Counted from the stretch's first letter, positions 37,547 to 45,715 are shown. The stretch: DNA of 64,000 bases from Neomoorella thermoacetica (GCF_001875325.1 NZ_MDDC01000014.1:16479-80478), one strand, 5' to 3'. Notes: generated from the letters alone by a model not told the origin. Numbers and translations: made by a program.

Positions 37547-38287
37547 ATGTTTAACAAAAAAACAGGCGCATATTTGGCAGTGTTATTTATAGTTTCAGTT
37601 TTGGTGTTAAGCATATCTATTATCAATAACAACAAAATCTATGCCCAGGGGCAAAAAACACTAGAGGAGTTTTTTCGACCTATAGGGAAATTCATTCAAA
37701 GCAACCCAGATTTACTTAAAGATTCCATTAAAACGATAAAAAATGCAGCAATTACTTCAGATGAAACCGTTGCATGGGTAAATGATATTCCTATTACAAT
37801 AGGAGAATTAGAATTTAGAAAAGGATTAAATGAAGCTGGTGAGCGCCATAAAAGTTATTCAGAGGTATTTAATGTTCTGGTGGAGGAAAAAGTTGTTTTC
37901 GATTATGCTATTAAGAATAAACTTTTGCCTACCGAGGAGGAGGTAAAGAGGTTTATTGCAGAGGAGCAACAGCAATATTCTGCAAGCGAAGAATATCAAA
38001 AAGGGGTCGACCTTTTTTCCAAAACGGCCAATATGTCCCTTGAGGATTACTGGAATACTTATGAATGGTATAATGCTTTCCGGCTTCTGACTTTCACTAA
38101 ATCCTTTACGCATGCAACGAAGGGAATCGATCTTGATATAGCACAAGATGGACCAGAAAAATACAATGCAAAACAAACGCTATGGAAAAATGTAAAAATA
38201 AAATTAAAATCTGAAGCTAAAGTCAAAATGAATGATAAGTTTGAGGGACTAAACCTTCAATTAGATAGATCAAAGCTCTATCTATAA
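37547..38287 (+). CDS. Exported SurA-N-like protein (target operon 1)
   Basis: 246 aa. A signal peptide or anchor at residues 8-30 (LAVLFIVSVLVLSISII) is followed by a SurA N-terminal-like segment, VAWVNDIPITIGELEFRKGL and VLVEEKVVFDYAIKNKLLPT. No parvulin (PPIase) domain follows; the C-terminus is Lys-rich and helical. It is a paralogue of the 45008 protein in operon 2. Codon use is strikingly AT-rich compared with its chromosomal neighbours, suggesting transfer. It likely acts outside the membrane, possibly as a chaperone for the partner encoded next. Confidence 0.75.
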   Translation: MFNKKTGAYLAVLFIVSVLVLSISIINNNKIYAQGQKTLEEFFRPIGKFIQSNPDLLKDSIKTIKNAAITSDETVAWVNDIPITIGELEFRKGLNEAGERHKSYSEVFNVLVEEKVVFDYAIKNKLLPTEEEVKRFIAEEQQQYSASEEYQKGVDLFSKTANMSLEDYWNTYEWYNAFRLLTFTKSFTHATKGIDLDIAQDGPEKYNAKQTLWKNVKIKLKSEAKVKMNDKFEGLNLQLDRSKLYL

Positions 38288-38305
38288 GTAGGGGAGGTTA
38301 TCTGT

Positions 38306-38863
38306 ATGCAAAATTACAGAACTCTATTGATAACTTTAATCTTTTTGGTACTAATCAGTGTAAGTTTTTCACCTTCGGCTTATGCCAGTACAAGTCTTTT
38401 TGCAAGTAATGATGTTCAACATAGCGCATATAGTTTTGATTGGGGTTGGAAAAATTTTAACTATACTTTTCAATATCAAGGTGATGCTTTTAGTGGGTAT
38501 GAAGTTGGTAGTCAATATGAAGCAGTAAAAGACCACGATTTTGCTGCTTATAAAACTCCTTCCCAAGTAATATGGCCTGATGAGATCGGTAATGGAACGT
38601 GCGTGCTTTACAGGGTTGAGATGGTTGATAGTAGAGGCAATGTAGTTGATTACTTAAGTAACTCTTCTTTTCAGAATGGAACCATAAGAGGGTATATAGT
38701 ACCAGGCGGAACATTATGGTATTTCATGAAAAAAAGTTATAACTGGCTACAGAATTTTAGAAGTGACACTTATTATGTAAAAGCTAAAACGTCTTTTTAT
38801 TTAGATGAAAGCTGGTACCCTTCTGGCCCTTGGGTTGACACAGCTTCTACTCAAATGTTTTAG
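38306..38863 (+). CDS. Secreted protein of unknown function (target operon 1)
   Basis: 185 aa. Residues 1-27 form a cleavable signal peptide (LLITLIFLVLISVSF, cleavage after AYA). The mature protein is rich in Tyr, Trp, Phe and Ser (SAYSFDWGWKNFNYTFQYQG) and contains a single Cys. No known domain recognised. The gene follows the SurA-like gene by 18 bp and is AT-rich like it. The partner arrangement suggests that the SurA-like protein helps it fold or leave the cell. Confidence 0.75.
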   Translation: MQNYRTLLITLIFLVLISVSFSPSAYASTSLFASNDVQHSAYSFDWGWKNFNYTFQYQGDAFSGYEVGSQYEAVKDHDFAAYKTPSQVIWPDEIGNGTCVLYRVEMVDSRGNVVDYLSNSSFQNGTIRGYIVPGGTLWYFMKKSYNWLQNFRSDTYYVKAKTSFYLDESWYPSGPWVDTASTQMF

Positions 38864-39009
38864 CAATAATTTTATAGTATTTTTTGCTATGTTCATAAAT
38901 AATCGCTGTACGAGAATGATATTTAAAGGCGTAAAATCGATGATACTTAAAATCTCCAGCAAGAAGACCGGCTCATGCAAAAGCAAATTCAATTCCATAT
39001 ATTTTTACT

Positions 39010-39045
39010 GCCACCTACTCCGAAAAGGAAAGAGGTGGCTTTTTT
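39010..39045 (+). terminator. Rho-independent terminator of target operon 1
   Basis: GCCACCT (39010-39016) and AGGTGGC (39033-39039), followed by TTTTTT. Confidence 0.8.
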
Positions 39046-39136
39046 GCTGTTAGCAGGAAAAACCAGTATGGACAACGAACAATAACCATTACAAAATATA
39101 GCAGAGAAAGTTAAACCGCCAAAAAACCTGGACGTA

Positions 39137-39199
39137 AGGCGTTTTATCTGTCTAAAACCGCATTATGCCCGCCGAAAACCGCATTTCGTCCTTATAGAG
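39137..39199 (+). promoter_or_regulatory. Three tandem 21-bp LytTR-type repeats before the agr-like operon
   Basis: CCGCATT at 39158 and 39179 with a 21-bp offset, and a weaker unit at 39137 (AGGCGTT). The sequence matches the repeats before the two target operons, suggesting autoregulation by the LytTR regulator encoded at 40575. The -10 box is less clear here (AAGAAT near 39220). Confidence 0.7.
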
Positions 39200-39247
39200 C
39201 AGGAAAGACCACCTGGATCAAGAATACGAAAAGGAGCGCTGGAGCAC

Positions 39248-39718
39248 ATGGATAAAATGCCCTTTATCAACCTGGTCCTGCAATCATTCCCGGAAAGTGT
39301 ACTTTTGTTGCTTTTTGGCACCAGCTTATTTAAACGCCAGCCGGATAGATTTAGATTGCTGGCCGGGGCCATCATCTCAGCATTATGCGCTTATCTTATT
39401 CGCAGGCTGCCCTTTCCATATGGCGTCCACTCCCTTATCGGTGTTGTTGTCCTGACATTGATTTTTAAATTCTTACTGGGTATGAATTTTTATCAGGGCA
39501 TGGTAGCTTCCCTGACAACCCTGGCCACCCTGGGCGCTATAGAGATACTTTTGCTACCCCTCGAAACATCCAGCCTGGGGTTAGAACGTTTTAGCGATGC
39601 CTGGTCCCAGCCCTCGCTTCGCCTTCTTATGGCCGTACCGGAGCTGGCGATTTTGGCCCTGATTACCTATAGGATTTATAGAAACAATATCTGTGGTCAT
39701 GAACATCGTGGTGATTAG
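39248..39718 (+). CDS. Membrane protein of the agr-like operon, possible sensor half
   Basis: 156 aa with four to five hydrophobic helices (VLLLLFGTSLF; LLAGAIISALCAYLI; LIGVVVLTLIFKFLLG; MVASLTTLATLGAIEILLL; LAILALITYRIYR). It resembles the N-terminal membrane domain of AgrC-like sensors, which here is missing from the shorter kinase next to it. I infer that sensing and kinase functions may be split between two proteins. SD AAGGAG before ATG 39248. The next gene begins 3 bp after its stop. Confidence 0.65.
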   Translation: MDKMPFINLVLQSFPESVLLLLFGTSLFKRQPDRFRLLAGAIISALCAYLIRRLPFPYGVHSLIGVVVLTLIFKFLLGMNFYQGMVASLTTLATLGAIEILLLPLETSSLGLERFSDAWSQPSLRLLMAVPELAILALITYRIYRNNICGHEHRGD

Positions 39719-39721
39719 ATA

Positions 39722-40549
39722 ATGGGCAGACAAATCACCGACTATTGGATGCTAATTATCCTGCTTGGCCAGACTTTTCTATTAAATATAGCGGTGCAAA
39801 ACCTCCAGCTTTCCCCGTATGCCGGTATTCAGCCCATCACCCTGGGCGCCAACCTGGTTAGCCTCTCCTTCTACTTTATGACCCTGCTGTTAATCAAAAA
39901 ATTGTTGGATATAAAGGAGCAACAAAAGCTTTTAGTGCAAAAAGAAAGGGAAATGGACAGTCTGCAAAACCTTCTTCGCACCGTGCGTGCCCAGAGACAC
40001 GATATTATCAACCACCTGGATACCGTGTATGCCCTGCTCTCCCTTGGAAGAGAGGTGCCGGCTAGAGAATATACCGGCCAGTTGGTCCAGGTGGCGGCCA
40101 ATACAAGCCATTTGCTGCGGCTGGAGCAACCGGTCGTCGCCGCTTTTTTACAGAATAAAGCCAGCCAGGCTATGGCCAGGGAAATCGCTTTCTACATCGA
40201 AGTGCGGACAGACTTAAAAGGGCTAAAGGTTAATCCCCATGCCCTGGTTACCGTATTAGGCAATATCCTGGAAAACGCCATGGAAGCTGTGGAACCGCTG
40301 CCTGGGGAACAACGTCTTATTCAACTAGATATATCCAGATCTGAGGCGGGATATATCTTTAGTATCAGCAATTCGGGGCCTCCCCTGGACCCGGCTATGA
40401 AAGAGGCTATCTTCCAGCCCGGCGTATCCACCAAAGGGCCGGACCGGGGGTTAGGCCTGGCAACAGTGTGGGAGATGGTAATAAGTCATGGTGGCACTAT
40501 CGAAGTAGAAACTGATCCGGTAACTTTCCGGGTAAAGATCCCGGTATGA
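39722..40549 (+). CDS. AgrC/Spo0B-like GHKL sensor histidine kinase
   Basis: 275 aa. Two membrane helices (about 8-26 and 42-62) replace the usual six to seven of AgrC. A coiled segment leads to the phosphoacceptor box RAQRHDIINHLDTVYALL (His 93). The ATPase domain has the N-box NILENAMEAVE (181-191) and G-box STKGPDRGLGLATV (about 236-249). It should autophosphorylate on sensing the cyclic peptide and pass phosphate to the regulator at 40575. Short sensor region makes the preceding membrane protein a likely partner. Confidence 0.88.
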   Translation: MGRQITDYWMLIILLGQTFLLNIAVQNLQLSPYAGIQPITLGANLVSLSFYFMTLLLIKKLLDIKEQQKLLVQKEREMDSLQNLLRTVRAQRHDIINHLDTVYALLSLGREVPAREYTGQLVQVAANTSHLLRLEQPVVAAFLQNKASQAMAREIAFYIEVRTDLKGLKVNPHALVTVLGNILENAMEAVEPLPGEQRLIQLDISRSEAGYIFSISNSGPPLDPAMKEAIFQPGVSTKGPDRGLGLATVWEMVISHGGTIEVETDPVTFRVKIPV

Positions 40550-40574
40550 AATTGCTTATCTAAGGGGTGGCATT

Positions 40575-41312
40575 ATGCTAACGGGCATTATTGCTGATGA
40601 CAATGAAATTGAAAGGTTGTATTTCTGCAAGCTACTGGAAGAAACTAATGAGGTTAAAATTTTGGCTGAAGCTCAGGACGGTTTGGCGGTTTTAGATCTG
40701 GTTATCAGGTTGCGGCCGGATGTTGCCTTTCTGGATATCGAAATGCCAGAGCCCAATGGCCTAGAAGTAGCCCGGGAAATCCTTTCCTTAGCGCCCGAAA
40801 CCTTTATCGTCTTTTTCACCGCCTACCGGGACTTTGCCGTGGAAGCCTTTGCCCTAAACAGCGTTGACTATTTGTTGAAACCCTTCGACGCTTTCCGGGT
40901 CAGGAAAACTATGGCCAAAGTTCGGGAGAAGCTGGTAGCCCGGGAAGTCATAAAGAAAACCGGTGGCGGGAGGCTAGACAAACTGGCAATCAGGAACAAG
41001 GGCAGGATATTCTTAATCAATCTCGACGAAATCGTTTTCATAGAAAAGAGCGGGAAGAACACCACCATAATCCATACAGCTCGAAAGGACTTCCATACGT
41101 CTCAAACCATCGCCGAACTGGAACAGCAACTGGCGGGGCATAGTTTTTTCCAGAGGGTTCATAAATCATACTTAATCAATTTAAACATGGTTGAAAGTAT
41201 TAGCCCTTTTGGCGGTAACTCCTTTATCGTTAAGTTTAGCGGTTGTAAAAAAGATGCTATTATTAGCAGGGGCAATATAGATTTAGTCAAAAAGCATCTA
41301 AATATAAGCTAA
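40575..41312 (+). CDS. LytTR family response regulator (AgrA-like)
   Basis: 245 aa. The receiver domain has acidic residues DD at 8-9, phosphoacceptor Asp 54 (VAFLDIEMPEPNGLE), Thr 82 and Lys 102 (LLKPFDAF). The LytTR DNA-binding domain covers about 140-245 (RNKGRIFLINLDEIVFIEKS; FFQRVHKSYLINLNMV). LytTR domains bind direct repeats spaced about 21 bp; such repeats precede this operon and both target operons. SD AAGGGGTGG. Confidence 0.92.
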   Translation: MLTGIIADDNEIERLYFCKLLEETNEVKILAEAQDGLAVLDLVIRLRPDVAFLDIEMPEPNGLEVAREILSLAPETFIVFFTAYRDFAVEAFALNSVDYLLKPFDAFRVRKTMAKVREKLVAREVIKKTGGGRLDKLAIRNKGRIFLINLDEIVFIEKSGKNTTIIHTARKDFHTSQTIAELEQQLAGHSFFQRVHKSYLINLNMVESISPFGGNSFIVKFSGCKKDAIISRGNIDLVKKHLNIS

Positions 41313-41370
41313 TAGGTTGGATACGTAGGTTGGATACTTACTTTGTTATAACAAAGGATCTAGACAAAGA

Positions 41371-42015
41371 GTGATCCATAACTCCTCCCTGCGGCTGGCA
41401 AAATTTTTCGCTTTTAACGGTGGCATGAATGCCAGCCGGGTCCCGGTAATCGCCTATGGCCTGGAACTAATCCTGGGACTATTTATCAAACTACTCTTTT
41501 TCCTGATTGTTCCTTCCCTCCTGGGCGTTTTACCCCAGACCCTGGCGGCCCTGTCTGCTTCAGCCTTATTCCGTTTGCCTGCCGGCGGCGCCCATTGCAC
41601 CTCCTTCGGGCGCTGCTTGATAGGGAGTCTGTTAGCCTTTACAACAATTGGCCTTCTGACCAAACTAACAGTGGGATTGGGTCAAGGGACAATGCCGGTG
41701 TTTTATATCATTGTAGGCCTGGCCGTTGTGGCAACTATTTATATGGTTCCGGTGGATAATCCCGCCAGGCCGGTCCCGAAAAAAGAAGAAAGGATAAAGA
41801 TGAAAAAGTGGGCTCTAGGAGCCCTTGGTGGATATGTAATAGCTGTAGCAGTGATACCCTTAGACAGGGATATCATTTTTGCCGCTTCCCTGGAATTATC
41901 CCTCCAGTTGCTTACATTGCTGCCCCAGGGACATAAAGCGATGCACTGTTTAGATTGCATATTAATCAAACTTTCTTCATTATATTACCCGCGAAGGGAG
42001 GTCAAAACAAGATAA
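41371..42015 (+). CDS. AgrB-like accessory gene regulator, autoinducer peptidase
   Basis: 214 aa membrane endopeptidase that trims and cyclises an AgrD-type precursor. The catalytic pair lies in FRLPAGGAHCTSFGRCLIG: His 75 and Cys 82, with the H-x6-C spacing of AgrB. Five to six hydrophobic segments follow. Its last codons (with SD-like AAGGGAGG) overlap the peptide gene. GTG start at 41371. Confidence 0.92.
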   Translation: MIHNSSLRLAKFFAFNGGMNASRVPVIAYGLELILGLFIKLLFFLIVPSLLGVLPQTLAALSASALFRLPAGGAHCTSFGRCLIGSLLAFTTIGLLTKLTVGLGQGTMPVFYIIVGLAVVATIYMVPVDNPARPVPKKEERIKMKKWALGALGGYVIAVAVIPLDRDIIFAASLELSLQLLTLLPQGHKAMHCLDCILIKLSSLYYPRREVKTR

Positions 42016-42134
42016 AGCGCCTGTTCTTTGCCCTGGTTACCAACCTGGCTGTCTTTGTCGCTCTTTTAGGTGTCCGGCCAACCAGCTGGTTGGCCTGGTA
42101 CCAGCCGGAAACGCCGCCGGAGTTACTGAAATAG
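42012..42134 (+). CDS. AgrD-like cyclic lactone autoinducer precursor with ATA start
   Basis: 40 codons: an amphipathic N-terminus (KRLFFALVTNLAVFVALLG), then VRPTSWLAWYQPETPPELLK. The WYQPE-x-P-x-x-L tail is conserved in clostridial cyclic lactone autoinducer peptides, with Ser (TSW) as likely ring residue. No ATG, GTG or TTG exists in frame; the first possible codon is ATA 42012, 10 bp after GGGAGG and exactly aligned with the ATG of the paralogue at 37122. It overlaps the AgrB stop by 4 bp. Translation from ATA is possible but inefficient, or the strain is losing the signal. Confidence 0.8.
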   Translation: MKRLFFALVTNLAVFVALLGVRPTSWLAWYQPETPPELLK

Positions 42135-42143
42135 GCAGTTTCT

Positions 42144-42174
42144 AAGGGGGGGGTAGGGGTAGCCTTACCCCTTC
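42144..42174 (+). terminator. Terminator-like hairpin after the autoinducer gene
   Basis: AAGGGGGG-rich arm with GGGGTAGCC and CTTACCCCTT, homologous to 37250-37276 but with an extended G-run that weakens the perfect pairing. Confidence 0.5.
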
Positions 42175-42199
42175 AAGCATATAAAAAGGCATGATCTAC

Positions 42200-44135
42200 C
42201 CGAGTTCGACAGTTGCTAGGCAAAAATGAACGCTTTTTAGATGAAGAACCCTTATAAATCAACGTTTCCCGGTCTTGGGAGAACTCAAAAATCAAAAATC
42301 ACATAGGCACACGATTTCTGGATTAAAGCTTGATGGTAATGTAGTACATGCGCTATAATATAGACATGTACATAAGAACTATTTCCCGCAAAAACAAGGA
42401 CGGCTCTGTTGTCCGTTATATCCAGCTTGCCCACAACGTCTGGGACCCTAAAGCCGGCTACCCGAAAGCCAAAGTACTCTTCAACTTCGGCCGCGAAGAG
42501 GATGTAGACCGGGAAGCCCTGGTCCGCCTGGTAAAGAGTATTACGCGTTTTTTGGGACCGGAAGAGGCTTTATGCACCCAGGCAGAGTTAAACGGCAGCG
42601 CTCCCCTAACTTTTATCTCCAGCCGGCCTATGGGCGGCGCCTGGGTGTTAAATGAGCTCTGGAACCAGCTGGGTATCAACCGGGTGTTAGCCGGGTTGCT
42701 GGCCAAACGTAAGTTCCAGGCGCCGGTCGAACGGGCTATCTTCGCTATGGTAGCCAACCGGGCTTTGAACCCGGCCAGTAAACTTAAGACCGAGGATTGG
42801 GTCAGCCACGATGTTTTCCTTCCCGGCCTCCCTGAGGTGCCGGTGCAACACCTTTACCGGGCCATGGACTTCTTACTGGAGGCTGCTGAAGAACTGCAAA
42901 AGGATATCTTCTTCTCCGTGGCCCATTTCTTCAACCTGGAAGTAGATCTTCTCTACTTCGATACCACCTCCACCTACTTTGAAGTAGAGGAAGAGGATAA
43001 CCCCGAAGATAACAGGCAGCACTTACGCCGTAAAGGTAACTCCAAGGACCACCGACCGGATTTACCTCAGGTGGTAATCGGCCTGGCTGTCACCAGGGAG
43101 GGCCTGCCGGTACGCTGCTGGGTCTGGCCAGGGAACACCGCCGATATGTCGGTCATCGAAGAAGTCAAAAAGGACCTGGTCGGCTGGCAACTGGGCCGGG
43201 TCATAACCGTTGTTGACCGCGGTTTTGCTTCGGAAGATAATCTCCGTTACCTCCAGCGCGCCGGTGGCCATTATATTGCCGGCGAAAAGATGCGCAGCGG
43301 CAAGGATACGGTGGTAGAGGCTCTGGCCCGGCCGGGCCGCTACAAAACTGTCAAAGATAACCTCGAAGTTAAAGAAGTTATCGTCGGCGACGGCGAAAAA
43401 AGGGTCCGCTACGTCCTGGTCCGCAACCCCAAAGAGGCGGAAAAAGATAAGCTAGAGCGGGAGAGGATCCTGGCCCGCCTCAAAGAAGAATTAGCGGCCA
43501 TTGGGGACCTCAAAGGCGAACCCCATACCAAAGCTTGTTGTCAACTCATCGTCCATTCAACCTACGGCCGCTACCTTAAAACCGATAAGAAGGGGCAACC
43601 CTATATCGACGCGGCCAAAGTGAAAGCTGAAGAGAAGCTGGACGGCAAATACCTGTTAAGAACCTCGGACGATACCTTAAGTGCTGAAGACGTAGCCCTG
43701 GGATACAAGCAGCTTCTCGAAGTAGAAGACGCCTTCCGCACTATGAAGCAGTCCTTAGAGCTACGGCCGGTCTATCATCGCCTGAGCGACCGCATCCATG
43801 CCCACGTCCTCCTGTGTTGGCTGGGACTGCTCCTAATCCGGGTAGCTGAAACTAAGGTGCAGGATAGCTGGCGGAACATCCGCCAGACCCTGGAACGCAT
43901 GCACCTGGGCGAATTTGTTGGTCCTGATGGCAGGGTACTCCAGAGGACGGAAACAACCACACCACAGCAGCATATCTTCAAGACCCTGGGGATAAAGGAA
44001 CCGCCCCAGATCATCGCGGTTGAAACAAAAGGCCAGAAAGGGTCCCTAGTAACACGCGCTCAAAAAGCCGATCCCTGAAACCCTTGCGCAACAAGCTGTT
44101 GCGCTTATTGTTCACCTAGCAACTGTCGAACCCGG
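42200..44135 (+). mobile_element. IS1634-type insertion sequence, complete
   Basis: Terminal inverted repeats of 21 bp (42200-42220 and 44115-44135) differ at one position; the shared core is GTTCGACAGTTGCTAGG. A 7-bp direct repeat GATCTAC flanks the element (42193-42199 and 44136-44142). The empty site can be rebuilt and aligns with the paralogous sequence at 37285-37315, so the insertion is later than the duplication of this region. Confidence 0.92.
42366..44078 (+). CDS. IS1634-family (IS4-group) DDE transposase
   Basis: 570 aa from ATG 42366. It starts MYIRTISRKNKDGSVVRYIQ and contains LYFDTTSTYFE (first catalytic Asp), ITVVDRGFASEDN (second Asp) and the third acidic residue in LLEVEDAFRTMKQSLELRPV with YHRLSDRIHAHVLLCWLGLL. 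That is the YREK-type motif of IS1634-like elements. Full length with intact motifs, so the element may still be mobile. Confidence 0.93.
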   Translation: MYIRTISRKNKDGSVVRYIQLAHNVWDPKAGYPKAKVLFNFGREEDVDREALVRLVKSITRFLGPEEALCTQAELNGSAPLTFISSRPMGGAWVLNELWNQLGINRVLAGLLAKRKFQAPVERAIFAMVANRALNPASKLKTEDWVSHDVFLPGLPEVPVQHLYRAMDFLLEAAEELQKDIFFSVAHFFNLEVDLLYFDTTSTYFEVEEEDNPEDNRQHLRRKGNSKDHRPDLPQVVIGLAVTREGLPVRCWVWPGNTADMSVIEEVKKDLVGWQLGRVITVVDRGFASEDNLRYLQRAGGHYIAGEKMRSGKDTVVEALARPGRYKTVKDNLEVKEVIVGDGEKRVRYVLVRNPKEAEKDKLERERILARLKEELAAIGDLKGEPHTKACCQLIVHSTYGRYLKTDKKGQPYIDAAKVKAEEKLDGKYLLRTSDDTLSAEDVALGYKQLLEVEDAFRTMKQSLELRPVYHRLSDRIHAHVLLCWLGLLLIRVAETKVQDSWRNIRQTLERMHLGEFVGPDGRVLQRTETTTPQQHIFKTLGIKEPPQIIAVETKGQKGSLVTRAQKADP

Positions 44136-44156
44136 GATCTACATATCCCTACATTG

Positions 44157-44219
44157 CCGGATTTCATCTGGCAAAAGCCGCATTTTATCCGCTGAAACCT
44201 ACATTATATCCCAAAAGAG
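44157..44219 (+). promoter_or_regulatory. Three tandem 21-bp LytTR-type repeats, target operon 2
   Basis: Units at 44157, 44178 and 44199, opening CCGGATT, CCGCATT and CTACATT. They match the operon 1 units almost base for base and end 24 bp before TATAAT, the same spacing. They begin 15 bp after the target duplication of the IS. Confidence 0.82.
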
Positions 44220-44242
44220 GATCATATTGGGCAAAATGGTGG

Positions 44243-44248
44243 TATAAT
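44243..44248 (+). promoter_or_regulatory. -10 box of target operon 2
   Basis: TATAAT at 44243-44248 in GGTATAATGG; no -35 consensus at the proper distance, as in operon 1. Confidence 0.75.
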
Positions 44249-44456
44249 GGGATCAAAAAAGAAAGGTGGGTGATTCCATTGGGAAAATTTTAGAACCGAT
44301 AGTATCTCTAGTAGCAAAAGTAAGACAGGAGAAAGTGATTTGATGAAGTTAAAACTCATAGCTAGAACTAAACACTGCTACGTGAGATTTGAAAATAGTT
44401 TTTTAAAAATTCTCGATGGGCTCAACAAAGCCTTTCTGTTATTAGGGGGGATAAAA

Positions 44457-44978
44457 GTGAAAGTAATTTTAAGAAGGTGCCCTATAGCCATTGTTTTTAT
44501 TATCTTAACAATGCTTGTTTCTAGTGCGGCATTTGCTGGTTATGCAGTAAAGGAAGATCAAACCACAGCTCGCATCAGTACTAGTGATGGTGCCGCATAT
44601 TATGTTACAATAGATAATGCAGCACGTGAGGATTGGGAGCAATATGATCGATTTGATAATAACATATATCATCATCTAAGTGATGGTTTTGTGGTGGCCG
44701 GTTTAAGCTTTCCTTTTGATATTTATCCAGATACAACCATTTACATCAAATCTAATGGAGTTACCACTAATAGCATATCATCATATGAATTGGTACCACT
44801 TGATGTGTTAAAGCCTCGTTGGGACTATATGTATTATGGGGGCGAAGTCTACAAAAATTTATATTATCCAATATCAGGATCCACCATAAGTGCTAGTATA
44901 TTTTATGGTTTTCAGGCTTTTGACGATTTAGGTTATTTAGGAGCTGTACAGGACTATAATAACTTTAACTTGTGGTAA
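44457..44978 (+). CDS. Secreted protein of unknown function (target operon 2)
   Basis: 173 aa from GTG 44457, which has AGGGGGG 7 bp upstream and gives a proper signal peptide (VILRRCPIAIVFIILTMLV, cleavage after AAFA). The frame is open back to TTG 44340, but the longer N-terminus is not signal-like. The mature part is rich in Tyr, Asp and Ser and has no Cys; no domain recognised. It shows no obvious identity with the 38306 protein beyond composition. It precedes the SurA-like gene, the reverse of the order in operon 1. Confidence 0.72.
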   Translation: MKVILRRCPIAIVFIILTMLVSSAAFAGYAVKEDQTTARISTSDGAAYYVTIDNAAREDWEQYDRFDNNIYHHLSDGFVVAGLSFPFDIYPDTTIYIKSNGVTTNSISSYELVPLDVLKPRWDYMYYGGEVYKNLYYPISGSTISASIFYGFQAFDDLGYLGAVQDYNNFNLW

Positions 44979-45007
44979 ATAGTTATTAATAACTGGGGGC
45001 CTTTATT

Positions 45008-45715
45008 ATGAAAAGCAAAAAATGGTTTGTTTTGTTAGGCTTTACCTTAATAGCGTTATTCTCTTTTATGACTGTACTTCATGCAAATGAGAATGCAAAA
45101 ATAAAAAAAGCACAAGATATAGGTTTAGCTTATAAAGATGCAGAAAAAGCAGACGAAGTAGTGGCCTACGTTAATAATGTCCCTATTACAGCTGGGGAAT
45201 ATTTGGCTACTTATGCAAGCGTCCAAAATAATTTTGCTTTATTGCAGCAAGATGCCAATAAATTGGGGCCCAAAGGCAAGACGATGGTAGATAACACAAG
45301 TAAATTATTAAATAAATATTCGCCTGGTACAATAGCTTTAGCAAAACAATTATCAGATACCGCTGCTTATAGCGAAGCAATCAAAAAAGGTCTATTAAAG
45401 AGTGATCAAGAAGTACAAGATTACATTCAATCCATACGCAAAATGGAAGAATCGAATCCCGAGGCTCAAAAAACAATTCAAATAGTTGGTGAGTCTCGTT
45501 ATTTTGATCAGGTTCAGCCGAAATTACTTAAAAAAGGATTGACTATTGGAGCTCTTAAAGCTCAAGTGATATCGGAGCAAAAAGACTGGACCCAATATAA
45601 ATATGATCTAGCAAAAAACGCTGAATTAAAGGTTGTTAATAACGAATTGATAACCTCAACTAAAGAAGAGGCTTTGAAATACCTAAAAGAAATGCAAGAT
45701 GTTTTTAAGCCTTAA
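45008..45715 (+). CDS. Exported SurA-N-like protein (target operon 2)
   Basis: 235 aa. A signal peptide (WFVLLGFTLIALFSFMTVL, cleavage near HA) is followed by the SurA-N motif VVAYVNNVPITAGEYLATYA, matching VAWVNDIPITIGELE of the operon 1 paralogue. The rest is helical and lysine-rich, without a PPIase domain. AT-rich. Start ATG follows CTGGGGGCC. A transcription terminator follows at 45861. Confidence 0.75.
   Translation: MKSKKWFVLLGFTLIALFSFMTVLHANENAKIKKAQDIGLAYKDAEKADEVVAYVNNVPITAGEYLATYASVQNNFALLQQDANKLGPKGKTMVDNTSKLLNKYSPGTIALAKQLSDTAAYSEAIKKGLLKSDQEVQDYIQSIRKMEESNPEAQKTIQIVGESRYFDQVQPKLLKKGLTIGALKAQVISEQKDWTQYKYDLAKNAELKVVNNELITSTKEEALKYLKEMQDVFKP

Noticed and set aside
38805..39053. 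82-codon frame MKAGTLLALG at the end of target operon 1
   Set aside because: It overlaps the end of the secreted-protein gene, has no SD and runs through the terminator hairpin.
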